Assembly: GCA_001779955.1 (NCBI GenBank)
Contig: MFES01000010.1
Span: forward strand, 2,242-34,736
Length of the DNA stretch: 32,495 bases
From: Candidatus Doudnabacteria bacterium RIFCSPHIGHO2_02_FULL_46_11
GTDB lineage: Bacteria > Patescibacteriota > Doudnabacteria > UBA920 > 2-02-FULL-46-11
Direction of reading: 5' to 3'
Under the pieces are notes generated by a model. It made no database searches. It saw only the letters and a program-made list of their open reading frames with translations, and had not been told where the DNA came from. This document shows, in pieces, positions 13,122 to 21,051 of this stretch; positions within the stretch are counted from its first letter, which is position 1; each line of letters begins with the position of its first letter. Made by a program: the position numbers and the translations under genes.

Positions 13122-14340
13122 TTTGTTTTTGCAGCCAGGCCCGGCAAACGGCCAAAGCGCGGCCACCTCTTTGGAATTGATTTTACCCGAAAACCACACT
13201 CCGAAAATTGAGAGCCAAACTTGGCCGCTCTCCGCTGAAACGCTAAAATCAGCCCAAGCCTTAAATGGCCTTAATTTAAATCCTAAGTTTATCTACAATT
13301 TCGGAACCTCGTTAAACGAATACCTGGCCAATAGAACAACTAAAGAAATGCCGTTTACCTCCGGGCAAAAAACCGCCTACCTGAATTTCGCCGAACATAT
13401 TTACAATCAAACCTTAAGCCAACTTGAAACGCGCGAGCCGCAAGACGCCCTTTGGGAAGAAAAAGACGGCCGTGTAGTTAACTTTGACCCGGGCACGCCG
13501 GGTATTGCCTACGACAATTTAAAGCTAATCAAAAATATTCTCAAGGCCGTGGCCCTGGACGAAAAACAAGCAACCTTACAACCGGTGCTCCTCCCGGCCA
13601 GCAAAACCTTGGCCGAAGTCAACCCCTACGGCATCAAAGAATTATTTACTACAGGCACATCAAATTTTAGAGGTTCGTCTCGCAACCGAATCCAAAATAT
13701 CACCGTTGGCGCCTCGCGCTACCACGGAATTATCATTCAACCGGACACAATTTTCTCTTTTAATGATCTTTTGGGGGAAGTGGATGGCGAACACGGCTTC
13801 GCTCCGGAAATGGTCATTAAATACAACGGTGTTTTTCCTGAATTTGGCGGCGGCATTTGCCAGGTTTCAACTACCATGTTTCGGGCCGCGCTTAATGCCG
13901 GCTTTCCGTTTCTTGAGAGGCGCAACCATTCCTTTGCTGTTTCCTATTACGCCCCGCAAGGCACGGACGCCACCACCTATACCGGGGTTATTGACTTAAA
14001 ATATAAAAACGACTCCGGCGCGCCGATTATGATTTGGTCAAATATCTCGGGAACCATTCTCACCTTTGATTTTTACGGGCAAAAAGACGGACGAACCGTT
14101 GAGCTGGCCAGTCCCGTGCAATATGATCATCGCCCGACCGGCGCTTTTAAAACTTCCTTAAAGCGAATTGTAACCACGGCTTCCGGTCAAAGCAAGGAGG
14201 ATAACTTCATCAGCAACTACCGGCCGCGCGCGGAGTTTGTCCAGACTACTACCGCCGAGGAACCAGTTCCAACGCCGACAACCCCCGCCGAACAACCAAG
14301 CTCCCCGCCTAATGAGACGCCGACTGAACAACAAAGCTAA
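13078..14340 (+). CDS. VanW family secreted protein
   Basis: 420 residues. An N-terminal signal peptide (basic MKIYLK, hydrophobic FLLILIGSLFL, probable cleavage after ANG) sends it across the membrane. The VanW domain (PF04294 type) spans about residues 195-320: GTSNFRGSSRNR, IIQPDTIFSFND, GGGICQVSTTMFRAAL, ERRNHSFAVSYY. A short G5-like stretch and a Pro/Thr/Glu-rich low-complexity tail (about 390-420) follow; the tail may span the wall. VanW was named from vancomycin-resistance operons, yet its biochemical function is unknown; CPR genomes often carry it without resistance genes, as here. Starts inside tsaE with GAGG about 9 nt upstream. Confidence 0.92.
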   Translation: MKIYLKIFLLILIGSLFLQPGPANGQSAATSLELILPENHTPKIESQTWPLSAETLKSAQALNGLNLNPKFIYNFGTSLNEYLANRTTKEMPFTSGQKTAYLNFAEHIYNQTLSQLETREPQDALWEEKDGRVVNFDPGTPGIAYDNLKLIKNILKAVALDEKQATLQPVLLPASKTLAEVNPYGIKELFTTGTSNFRGSSRNRIQNITVGASRYHGIIIQPDTIFSFNDLLGEVDGEHGFAPEMVIKYNGVFPEFGGGICQVSTTMFRAALNAGFPFLERRNHSFAVSYYAPQGTDATTYTGVIDLKYKNDSGAPIMIWSNISGTILTFDFYGQKDGRTVELASPVQYDHRPTGAFKTSLKRIVTTASGQSKEDNFISNYRPRAEFVQTTTAEEPVPTPTTPAEQPSSPPNETPTEQQS

Positions 14341-14419
14341 TAACCAAGATGCAAGAAAGCAATAACCAAATAAATTCAAAATTACAAATCCCAAATTGGT
14401 TATTGATTATTGTTTCTTT
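14341..14419. repeat. AT-rich inverted-repeat spacer, copy 2
   Basis: TAACCAAGATGCAAG.. and AATAACCAA are matched by TTGGTTATTGATTATTG just before ruvB. It uses the same words as the spacers at 11035-11133 and 23458-23575. Confidence 0.65.
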
Positions 14420-15445
14420 ATGAACAACGAAACCGAAATCGATATTGTTTCGGCCAATGCCTTGCCGGATGAGGGAGCTATTGAAATAAACCTTCGACCG
14501 CAGGCTCTGGCCGATTATATCGGGCAGGATATGGTAAAGGGAAATTTAAGTATTGCCATCAAAGCCGCCGCCATGCGTCAGGAGCCAATTGAGCATGTCC
14601 TTCTTTCCGGGCCTCCGGGCTTGGGGAAAACCACACTGGCCAACATTATCGCCAAAGAGCTTAACAGTTCGATCCACATTACCTCCGGCCCGGCCATTGA
14701 ACGGGCCGGCGATTTGGCCTCAATCATTACCAATTTGGGACCGGGCGACGTTCTTTTTATCGATGAAATACACCGGCTGAATAAAACCGTTGAAGAAATT
14801 CTCTACTCGGCCATGGAAGATTTTGCCTTGGACTTGGTTTTAGGCAAAGGCCCGGGCGCGCGCACAGTCAGAGTAGATCTTCCTAAATTTACCCTAATCG
14901 GCGCGACCACAAAACCTGGCGCTATTTCGGCGCCGCTGCGCGACCGTTTCGGCCTTACTTTCAGATTAAATTACTATCTCGAACCGGAAATAGAAAAAAT
15001 AATTCACCGCTCTTCAAAAATTTTAGAGGTAAAAATTGAACCTGGCGGCGTTAAAGAAATTGCCAAGCGCTCGCGCCGGACGCCTCGGGTAGCCAACCGC
15101 CTGCTTAAAAGAATACGGGACTTTGCCCAAGTCAAAGGCAGCGGCGTGGTTAACGAGGATGTCAGCCGCCGCGCCCTGGATAATTTGGCCGTCGATACGC
15201 TCGGCCTTGATGAATCTGACCGCAGAATTTTAACGGCTATAATTGAAAAATTCCATGGCGGCCCGGTCGGGCTTCAGACTTTGGCGGCGGCCTGCATGGA
15301 AGACGAAGATACCATCGCCGATATTCACGAACCGTATTTGATGCAAATCGGATTTTTAAAGCGCACGCCCCAAGGCAGAGTTATTACCCAAGATGCCTTG
15401 GAACATCTCGGCCTGGCGGCCAAACAAAGCACCCTTAACATCTAA
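14420..15445 (+). CDS. ruvB: Holliday junction branch migration ATPase RuvB
   Basis: 341 residues from ATG 14420 ([18 protein letters not shown]); the eight residues before it in the track derive from the repeat spacer. RuvB is the hexameric AAA+ motor that, with RuvA, drives branch migration during recombinational repair. Seen: [12 protein letters not shown], Walker [12 protein letters not shown] (about 62-72), Walker [10 protein letters not shown], the sensor 1 stretch [10 protein letters not shown], the arginine-finger region APLRDRFG, and a C-terminal winged helix ([30 protein letters not shown]). Complete and standard. RuvC is encoded 15 kb away in this window; RuvA was not found. Confidence 0.97.
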   Translation: MNNETEIDIVSANALPDEGAIEINLRPQALADYIGQDMVKGNLSIAIKAAAMRQEPIEHVLLSGPPGLGKTTLANIIAKELNSSIHITSGPAIERAGDLASIITNLGPGDVLFIDEIHRLNKTVEEILYSAMEDFALDLVLGKGPGARTVRVDLPKFTLIGATTKPGAISAPLRDRFGLTFRLNYYLEPEIEKIIHRSSKILEVKIEPGGVKEIAKRSRRTPRVANRLLKRIRDFAQVKGSGVVNEDVSRRALDNLAVDTLGLDESDRRILTAIIEKFHGGPVGLQTLAAACMEDEDTIADIHEPYLMQIGFLKRTPQGRVITQDALEHLGLAAKQSTLNI

Positions 15446-15457
15446 TTTTTAATTTAT

Positions 15458-15487
15458 TTGCTTGCCTGCGGCCGGGCGGGTTAAACT
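15458..15487 (+). promoter_or_regulatory. Possible promoter for the 15494 gene
   Basis: TTGCTT, an 18-nt spacer and TAAACT, ending 6 nt before ATG 15494. Boxes are weak; the call rests mainly on the spacing shared with stronger examples at 19472 and 31044. Confidence 0.35.
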
Positions 15488-15493
15488 TCCTTT

Positions 15494-15694
15494 ATGGTTG
15501 ACCCAATAAGTTTAGTTATCAGAATCGTTTTTTCCCTGGGAGTAATAATGGTTGTTGTTTACGGCGCCATCGCCATTATTGTCTTTTGGCGTTTTTCGTT
15601 ATCGCGCCTTCTTCCTCTTGTTTTAACGATTAGTTATATTTTCGTATCTTTGCTTATTCTCGGCCATTCTTTAACCGTGCTTAACAGATTCTAA
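15494..15694 (+). CDS. Small two-helix membrane protein
   Basis: 66 residues with two hydrophobic helices (about 8-30 VIRIVFSLGVIMVVVYGAI and 39-60 LLPLVLTISYIFVSLLIL) joined by a short basic loop (WRFSLSR). No family is recognised. It stops one base before the ATG of the PH-domain gene and so is almost certainly translated with it, which suggests a shared membrane role. Confidence 0.65.
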   Translation: MVDPISLVIRIVFSLGVIMVVVYGAIAIIVFWRFSLSRLLPLVLTISYIFVSLLILGHSLTVLNRF

Positions 15695-15695
15695 A

Positions 15696-16241
15696 ATGTC
15701 GGCCAAAGCAGCCATCGAGCTTGAGCTTAATGAAAAAATACTGCTTGTTTTGCGGGAACACCCTTTTTTACTGCTGTTCAAGCTTTTTGTTTGGTTGCTG
15801 ATCGCGGTTTTGCCCCTAATTATCGACGCTTTGGCCGCGCCTTATTTTATTTCCTTAAGTGAAAGGGTAATAAACACCTGGGTACTGTTCAAAGACTTAT
15901 ATTTTCTGTTTTCCGCCCTCGGTCTTTTTATTATCCTCTTGCTTTACAACCTCAACGTGCACATTGTCAGCAATAAACGCGTGGTTGATATTGACCAGCT
16001 TAATCTTACGCGGCATCGCGCGATAGAAACGCATATAGACCGCATCCAGGACGTTTCCGCAGAACTCAAAGGCGTCTTTGGCCACATTTTTAACTACGGC
16101 AATGTCCGCGTGCAGTCGGCCGGCGAGCAAGCCAAAATAGTTTTTGAAAACGTGCCCAACCCCAGCAACGTCAAAAGAATGATTCTGGACACATTTTACG
16201 CTCGGCCTAAACATCTAAACGAACACTCCTCAAGCCAATGA
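15696..16241 (+). CDS. Membrane-anchored bacterial PH-domain protein
   Basis: 181 residues. Two transmembrane helices (about 25-50 LLFKLFVWLLIAVLPLIID and 65-88 LYFLFSALGLFIILLLY) are followed by a bPH_2-type domain (PF03703/DUF304): NKRVVDIDQLNL, ETHIDRIQDVS, IFNYGNVRVQSAG, FENVPNPSNV. The domain faces the cytosol and in other bacteria is linked to envelope or secreted-protein handling; the ligand is not known. The stop codon overlaps the flippase start (ATGA), so the three genes from 15494 to 17671 form one unit. Confidence 0.85.
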   Translation: MSAKAAIELELNEKILLVLREHPFLLLFKLFVWLLIAVLPLIIDALAAPYFISLSERVINTWVLFKDLYFLFSALGLFIILLLYNLNVHIVSNKRVVDIDQLNLTRHRAIETHIDRIQDVSAELKGVFGHIFNYGNVRVQSAGEQAKIVFENVPNPSNVKRMILDTFYARPKHLNEHSSSQ

Positions 16242-17671
16242 CCCTTGTCGCCAAAATTGCCCATTCCACATTTTACCAAACAGTCGGCAAAATAGCCGCT
16301 GTTCTTTTAGGTTTGTGGCAGGTGTCTTTACTTACCAAATATTTAGGCAACACCGGCTACGGAACCTACGCTACGGTTACGGCCTATTTAGGCATAATTA
16401 TCGTTTTGGCCGAATTGGGTTTGCACATTACCAATGTGACTAAAATCAGCCAACCGGGCGCGGACGAACGTAAAATTTTAAGCAACGCTTTTACTCTGCG
16501 AACGGTGTCTTCTCTGATATTTTTCGCCGTAGCCACGGTCGTCGGCTACTTTTTCCTGCCCTTTGAGTATGAAATTCGCTTAGGGATTGTTTTTGCCGCG
16601 GCCGCTTTTGCTCTTCTCTCTGTCAATCAAGTTTTTGTCGGCGTGTTCCAGAAAAATTTCGCCAACCACATGCTCGTCTTCGGCGAAATAATATCAAAAT
16701 CAATTGTTGTTGCCGCTATCTATATTTTAGTAACAAAAGGCTACGGCGTACTGGCGATATTGGCTACGCTTAACCTTGCTTTTGCCGTACATTTGGGTGT
16801 AACAATGTATTTTGCCTACAAATACATCCCCTTTTCGTTTCAATTCGATTTTTCTTATTGGCGATTGTTGCTTTCCCAATCATGGCCCATAGCCTTTTCC
16901 GGAATACTTAATTTAATTTACTTTAAAACCGACACGGTTATATTGGCCGGTTACAAGGGCGCGGCCGCGGCCGGAATTTACAGCGTGCCTTACAAAATTC
17001 TGGAGGTGCTTATCGCTTTCCCGGCGCTTTTTGCCGGACTGCTTCTGCCGCTTTTGTCAGCCGCGGCCATAAATAACCTTGTAAGATTTAAAGCCATCAT
17101 CCAAAACGCATTCAACGCCTTAATTTATATCGCTTTTTTGGTGATGGTTGAAGTTATGATTTTCGCAGAACCGATGATTCGCTTCATCACCCGCGAAAAG
17201 TTTTTCGAATTCACGGAATCAGTGCCGCTTTTCCGCCTGCTTATCATCACCACGCTTTTCTTGTTTGTCGGCAACCTTTTTGGTCACGCCGTCCCAGCCC
17301 TGGGCCTTCAACGTAAAATGATTTTGGGCTATGCCCTGGCCGCCGGGGCAGGGCTCGCGGTTTATTTCACTCTTATCCCGCGCTTTTCTTTTTACGGAGC
17401 GGCCTTGGGTACAATTTTGACCGAAGCTATTGCCGCGTTTTATTCCATGTGGCTGGTCTTAAAGACCACGCGACACAAACTTGAGTACAAGGGCCTAATT
17501 AAAACCATCGTTGCCTCGGTTATTACCTATTGGCTTGGGACCATTATTTTCATACGTTTTGGTATTACCTGGTGGATCGCGGCAGTGTTAGTGGCCATAA
17601 TTTACATAATCATTTTGTACAAGCTCAAAGGCATCACCAAAGACGAAATAAAAATGGTACTGGCCAGATAG
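16238..17671 (+). CDS. Wzx-like oligosaccharide flippase (MOP superfamily)
   Basis: 477 residues with about a dozen or more hydrophobic helices spread evenly, and the N-terminal pattern FYQTVGKIAAVLLGLWQVSLLTKYLGNTGYGTYA, split by helices, which is typical of the polysaccharide transporter (Wzx/RfbX/SpoVB-like) group. Such proteins move lipid-linked glycans across the cytoplasmic membrane for surface polysaccharide, peptidoglycan or glycoprotein assembly. No glycosyltransferases are in the window, so the substrate is open. The start overlaps the stop of the PH-domain gene. The gene ends against a convergent lipase gene with palindromes in between. Confidence 0.88.
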   Translation: MTLVAKIAHSTFYQTVGKIAAVLLGLWQVSLLTKYLGNTGYGTYATVTAYLGIIIVLAELGLHITNVTKISQPGADERKILSNAFTLRTVSSLIFFAVATVVGYFFLPFEYEIRLGIVFAAAAFALLSVNQVFVGVFQKNFANHMLVFGEIISKSIVVAAIYILVTKGYGVLAILATLNLAFAVHLGVTMYFAYKYIPFSFQFDFSYWRLLLSQSWPIAFSGILNLIYFKTDTVILAGYKGAAAAGIYSVPYKILEVLIAFPALFAGLLLPLLSAAAINNLVRFKAIIQNAFNALIYIAFLVMVEVMIFAEPMIRFITREKFFEFTESVPLFRLLIITTLFLFVGNLFGHAVPALGLQRKMILGYALAAGAGLAVYFTLIPRFSFYGAALGTILTEAIAAFYSMWLVLKTTRHKLEYKGLIKTIVASVITYWLGTIIFIRFGITWWIAAVLVAIIYIIILYKLKGITKDEIKMVLAR

Positions 17672-17706
17672 TACGTACATAGGTACGTACTTAATTCTAG
17701 AATTAA
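17670..17706. terminator. Two palindromes between convergent genes
   Basis: AGTACGTAC / GTACGTACT with a 4-nt loop, then TTAATTCTAGAATTAA. They fill the 31-bp gap between the flippase and patatin stops and could serve as a two-way terminator, though neither is GC-rich. Confidence 0.45.
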
Positions 17707-18863
17707 TTCCAAAAAGGAAAATCACGCTTTTCTCTTTTACCTGGGTCAGGATTATTCTTGTTAAATTTTCGGTAGGCGTCTTTAGCCGAAGCAAGCATTG
17801 CTTTAAGCAACAAAGCCCGATCGGTGGTAGTGGCGGCGAGCGCGCAATCAGGCGGCCAAAGCCAGCCAATTTTTACGCCATAGTGCGCGCTCATTTCATC
17901 GCAAGCCAGCCGCAGCGACTTGATATCCGCCTCCCCTCGCAAGACTTTTTTAAAGACACCGGCCGTGCCTTGCTCCGGCAGCAACCACTCAACAGCCTTT
18001 AAGATGCCGTTTGATATTTTAAAATTGACCAATTCTTCAAAAGGCATATTGGGCATGACCAAAATATGCGTCGGTTTGCATGTTTTTATTATTTCCTCAA
18101 AAGGTATTTGGGCGAAAGCCCCGTCAATATACGCCCCGCCCCGGAGCTGTATTTTTTCGCCATAAAAATAAGGCACGGCCATTGAGGCGTGCACGGCATT
18201 AATCAAATCAGTTTTGGCATCGACCAACTCATTTTTTTGAGTGCCCGTGTTTTGGGCAACAACCCAAAAACGCGAAGGGGCCGCCAGGACAGCTGACTGA
18301 TCCACGGCCCTGGGCCCTTTCAAAAAGGCCTTGACCGCCACAAATACATTCATTATCTTGGGCCAGCGCTTAACAGAAAAACTGACAAAGCCGTTTTTCT
18401 GAAGAACATGAGTATAGATTGATGCTCCTTTATACGTGTGTTCATGACCGCCTAAGTAATAGAGCAGACTGGCCGAGCCAGCCGAAATGCCCACGCAGTC
18501 GTCAATTTCTCGGGGAGTGATGCCTGCTTCCCAAAGGGCTGCCAGTTGTCCGGTACCATAGGCGCCCCTGGCTGCGCCGCTTAAAGCTAAAATAAGAGTA
18601 CGAATTTTGGCGGTCGTTTTTTTGTCATCACGCCTTGCAATCAGGGTTTTGGCCACAACATCAAGTTTGCCTGCTTCGTCGTCGTTGCGCCGCAGGACAA
18701 AGGCATCGATAACTTCACCCAGGCGCTCATCATGCTCGCGGCGCTCCTGCTTCATTAACTGCTCGATACGTTCCGCCGATTCATAACCTGAATCCTTTTT
18801 TTCCGGTTGTTTTTCCGGATTTATGGCCCTGTAGGCCTCGGGTGGTGTTGGTCTTTCGGGCAT
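17703..18863 (-). CDS. Patatin-like phospholipase
   Basis: 386 residues. The patatin core shows a glycine-rich oxyanion segment SGAARGAYGTGQLAALWE (about residues 93-110), the nucleophile elbow GISAGSA (GxSxG), and the catalytic Asp in GGAYIDGAFAQIP, so the Ser-Asp dyad is intact. It should hydrolyse acyl esters of phospholipids or neutral lipids. The first 80 residues are charged and helical (Lys/Glu/Arg-rich); there is no signal peptide, so it may act at the inner face of the membrane or be exported by another route. It lies just after a CDP-alcohol phosphatidyltransferase on the same strand (18-bp gap), suggesting joint lipid remodelling, relevant to an organism thought to scavenge host lipids. 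Confidence 0.9.
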   Translation of the reverse strand: MPERPTPPEAYRAINPEKQPEKKDSGYESAERIEQLMKQERREHDERLGEVIDAFVLRRNDDEAGKLDVVAKTLIARRDDKKTTAKIRTLILALSGAARGAYGTGQLAALWEAGITPREIDDCVGISAGSASLLYYLGGHEHTYKGASIYTHVLQKNGFVSFSVKRWPKIMNVFVAVKAFLKGPRAVDQSAVLAAPSRFWVVAQNTGTQKNELVDAKTDLINAVHASMAVPYFYGEKIQLRGGAYIDGAFAQIPFEEIIKTCKPTHILVMPNMPFEELVNFKISNGILKAVEWLLPEQGTAGVFKKVLRGEADIKSLRLACDEMSAHYGVKIGWLWPPDCALAATTTDRALLLKAMLASAKDAYRKFNKNNPDPGKREKRDFPFWN

Positions 18864-18881
18864 TTTTATTTAAATTATTTT

Positions 18882-19472
18882 TTAAGCGTACCGGGCCTCT
18901 TCGTATGTTTTAGGATAAACAAAAGCTTGAATAAAAGTAAAGATGAGACTAATGTAAAGCAAAAACAAGGCCAGATCCAACCATAAAACCCAAGAGGAAA
19001 ACAAACTGATAAATATCGCGGTAAAAGCCGTACATTGGATTATCATTTTTATCTTGCCCGCCCAGTTGGCGCCCGGATTTATTTTTATTTTTTTCTTTGC
19101 CCGCCAAGCCATAGATGCGTTGAGTGCTTCTAACAGCGCTAAATAAATTAAAAGATTCCAACCAAAAAGTTTAGGAATAAAAATTACCGCCACCAAGAGA
19201 ATGAGCCCGCGATCAGCAACGGCGTCTAACACCTTGCCCCGCTCGGTAACTTTGTTGCGAGTGCGGGCCATGGCTCCGTCCAAGGCGTCGGTCAGCGCGG
19301 CTATGGAAAAAAGAATAAAACCCCAAATGTAATTTTCTTGAACCAGAAAATAATAAATAAACGGTATTGAAAAAATCCTAGCCCAAGTCACCTGGTTAGG
19401 GCTTATGCGGTGAGGCACGAACGGGAGAACGAGTTTGGCTATAAACTTGTCTGTGTATTTTTGGAAGTTCAC
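18882..19472 (-). CDS. CDP-alcohol phosphatidyltransferase (PgsA-like)
   Basis: 196 residues from GTG 19472 (VNFQKYTDKFIAKL); the track starts earlier at a TTG, but a TATAAT box 6 nt before the GTG argues for the shorter form. The signature D-x2-DG-x2-AR-x8-G-x3-D-x3-D is complete (DALDGAMAR, then G, KVLDAVAD). It is a membrane enzyme with about five to six helices that moves a phosphatidyl group from CDP-diacylglycerol to an alcohol: glycerol-3-phosphate (PgsA), inositol phosphate or another. The residue pattern does not settle which. It is followed directly by the patatin gene. Confidence 0.9.
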   Translation of the reverse strand: MNFQKYTDKFIAKLVLPFVPHRISPNQVTWARIFSIPFIYYFLVQENYIWGFILFSIAALTDALDGAMARTRNKVTERGKVLDAVADRGLILLVAVIFIPKLFGWNLLIYLALLEALNASMAWRAKKKIKINPGANWAGKIKMIIQCTAFTAIFISLFSSWVLWLDLALFLLYISLIFTFIQAFVYPKTYEEARYA

Positions 19473-19478
19473 CCAAAT

Positions 19479-19508
19479 ATTATAACTTGCAACCAGCAAA
19501 CCAAGCAA
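19479..19508 (-). promoter_or_regulatory. Promoter for leaderless CDP-alcohol transferase mRNA
   Basis: TTGCTT (19508-19503), an 18-nt spacer and a perfect TATAAT (19484-19479) on the minus strand, then 6 nt to the GTG start. Confidence 0.7.
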
Positions 19509-19569
19509 AAGAAGGGGGGGCCCATTTTTTGAGGTCTCCCCTTACGTTCTACTTACTAAAAGCCAATTG

Positions 19570-20685
19570 CTAGTTTTTCACCGGCATGACCAGGTAGAGA
19601 TTGTTTTGCCGGCCGCTTGGTGTGAGGATGGCGGGGGAATTATCGTTTATAGCCTTAAAGACCACTTTTTCATCAAGGATATTACCGAGATAATCGAGTA
19701 GGTACTTATAATTAAACACGCTCTCCTGCGCCTGGCCGGTTACTTCTCCGGAAATCTTCGCCACTGACTCGCCTATATCCCCCGACGCGGCCGAAACTTC
19801 TACTTGGCCGTCGCTCGGCTTGAAGTTAAGTTTTATACTCCGGCCGGTCGAGGCAAAAAGCCCGGCTGACTTTATGGCCTGCATCAGTTCAAAGCGCGGC
19901 AACACGGCAGTACTTGCAAATTCAGCTGGGATAATTTCTTTATAGTCGGGAAACGCGCCGTCAACTAAGCGTGAAACAAGCTCAATATCCGGCAGGTTGA
20001 ACAACACCTGATTTTCGCCCTGGTTGATAGTTATCAACGCACTTGAATCAGCTACCGAGGCAAGCAGGCGAACCACCTCCTGGGCTGTTTTAAGGGGTAT
20101 GATGATGGGTTTAAAATCACCCTCCACCTTTTCCTGTTCAACCGGCACCGTCCTTTCAGTTAAACGATAGCGATCGGTAGAAACAAAGTAAAGATTATTT
20201 TTATCCAAGTATGTATACACCCCGGACAATTCGGGCTGCGCTTCTGGGGCGGCTGCGGCAAAAATCACTTCTTGTAGGGCGCTGCGCAGCTCTTCTGCCC
20301 CCAAACTTATTTTCCCCGCGCTGGTAAGTTTTGGTATTAAAGGAAATTCTTCAGATGGTAGAGTTTTAATACTCGCCGAAGAGGTATCGGTGGAAACTAT
20401 TAAATTACCCTGTTTTAAATTTAGTATTACCTGTTCCTCAAGGATGGTGGAAACATATTCATTAATCGTTCTGGCTGGTAGCGTCACGGTTCCTTCTTCC
20501 TCGACTCTTCCCCCCAACCAACAGGTTAAACCCATTTCTAAATTGGTGGCCGATATTTTTATTCTTCCTTTTTCTGTTTGCAATAAAATATTACTAAGTA
20601 TCGGCAGACTTGCGGCGGTCCCCACCACATGACTAACCAAACCTAAAACTTTTTTAAAATTATCCCTAGTTATGACGGCCTTCAT
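19570..20685 (-). CDS. dnaN: DNA polymerase III sliding clamp (beta subunit)
   Basis: 371 residues, normal length for the three-domain beta clamp that tethers DNA polymerase III. Seen: MKAVITRDNFKKVLGLVSHVV at the start, SATNLEMGLTCWL, LPSEEFPLIP, VSTDRYRLTER in the middle domain, LVDGAFPDYKEIIP, and the C-terminal LYLVMPVKN that forms part of the hydrophobic protein-binding cleft. It lies downstream of dnaA in the usual order, but the gap is 366 bp and is filled by a structured element ending exactly at the ATG (copy 1 of the four-copy family), so its translation may be controlled by RNA folding. No normal Shine-Dalgarno lies 5-9 nt upstream; an AGG abuts the ATG. Confidence 0.97.
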   Translation of the reverse strand: MKAVITRDNFKKVLGLVSHVVGTAASLPILSNILLQTEKGRIKISATNLEMGLTCWLGGRVEEEGTVTLPARTINEYVSTILEEQVILNLKQGNLIVSTDTSSASIKTLPSEEFPLIPKLTSAGKISLGAEELRSALQEVIFAAAAPEAQPELSGVYTYLDKNNLYFVSTDRYRLTERTVPVEQEKVEGDFKPIIIPLKTAQEVVRLLASVADSSALITINQGENQVLFNLPDIELVSRLVDGAFPDYKEIIPAEFASTAVLPRFELMQAIKSAGLFASTGRSIKLNFKPSDGQVEVSAASGDIGESVAKISGEVTGQAQESVFNYKYLLDYLGNILDEKVVFKAINDNSPAILTPSGRQNNLYLVMPVKN

Positions 20686-20824
20686 CCTGTATAGTTGCCT
20701 CGATAATCTTGGGCTTTGGTTCGACCCGAGGTTAATAAGGGTTTAACTTAATCCTTTCTTGCTTCCTGTATTTCTTGATTAATTCCAAGATTGGTCTGGA
20801 GACCCATTGAGGAATTTATACAGG
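20686..20824 (-). ncRNA. Structured element, copy 1 (dnaN leader)
   Basis: Minus-strand fold: outer stem CCTGTATA / TATACAGG, stem CCTCAAT / ATCGAGG, a one-sided bulge with GGGTCTCCAGACC, and inner stem AATCTTGG / CCAAGATT. The apical part shares GCAAGAAAGGA and GGTCGAAC with copy 3. The last base of the outer stem is adjacent to the dnaN ATG, so the folded RNA would bury the initiation site. Confidence 0.7.
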
Positions 20825-20871
20825 GTTCATGGTTTTATTATTAGTTAATTAAATAATAAGTAATAGTAGTA

Positions 20872-21050
20872 GGGAGGGTGGGTAAGTGGAAAAGTTAATT
20901 ATGGTTAATAGAATTAAATAGTTTGATGGTTTTGTTATTTGGTAACTTGGGGAAAGGATGGGGGTGGGGTGTGTATGGTTTTCAATTTTCAATTTTCAAT
21001 TTTCTAAAGCCAACATACAATCCCAAGGATTTCCACAAGTTATTCACCAT
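20872..21050. other. G-rich tracts, CAATTTT iterons and DnaA-box-like sites
   Basis: On the plus strand: GGGAGGGTGGG (20872-20882), then GGGG, GGGGG and GGGG runs (20949-20969), then tandem CAATTTT repeats (about 20982-21004), then TTTCCACAA (21030-21038) and TTATTCACC (21040-21048) next to the dnaA stop. These resemble minor origin or replication-control signals; no gene is present. Confidence 0.5.
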
Positions 21051-21051
21051 G

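Noticed and set aside
20686-20824. tRNA-like gene because of the GGTTCGACC word on the plus strand
   Set aside because: The T-arm-like word is present, but there is no acceptor, D or anticodon arm at the right spacing; it is part of the larger fold.
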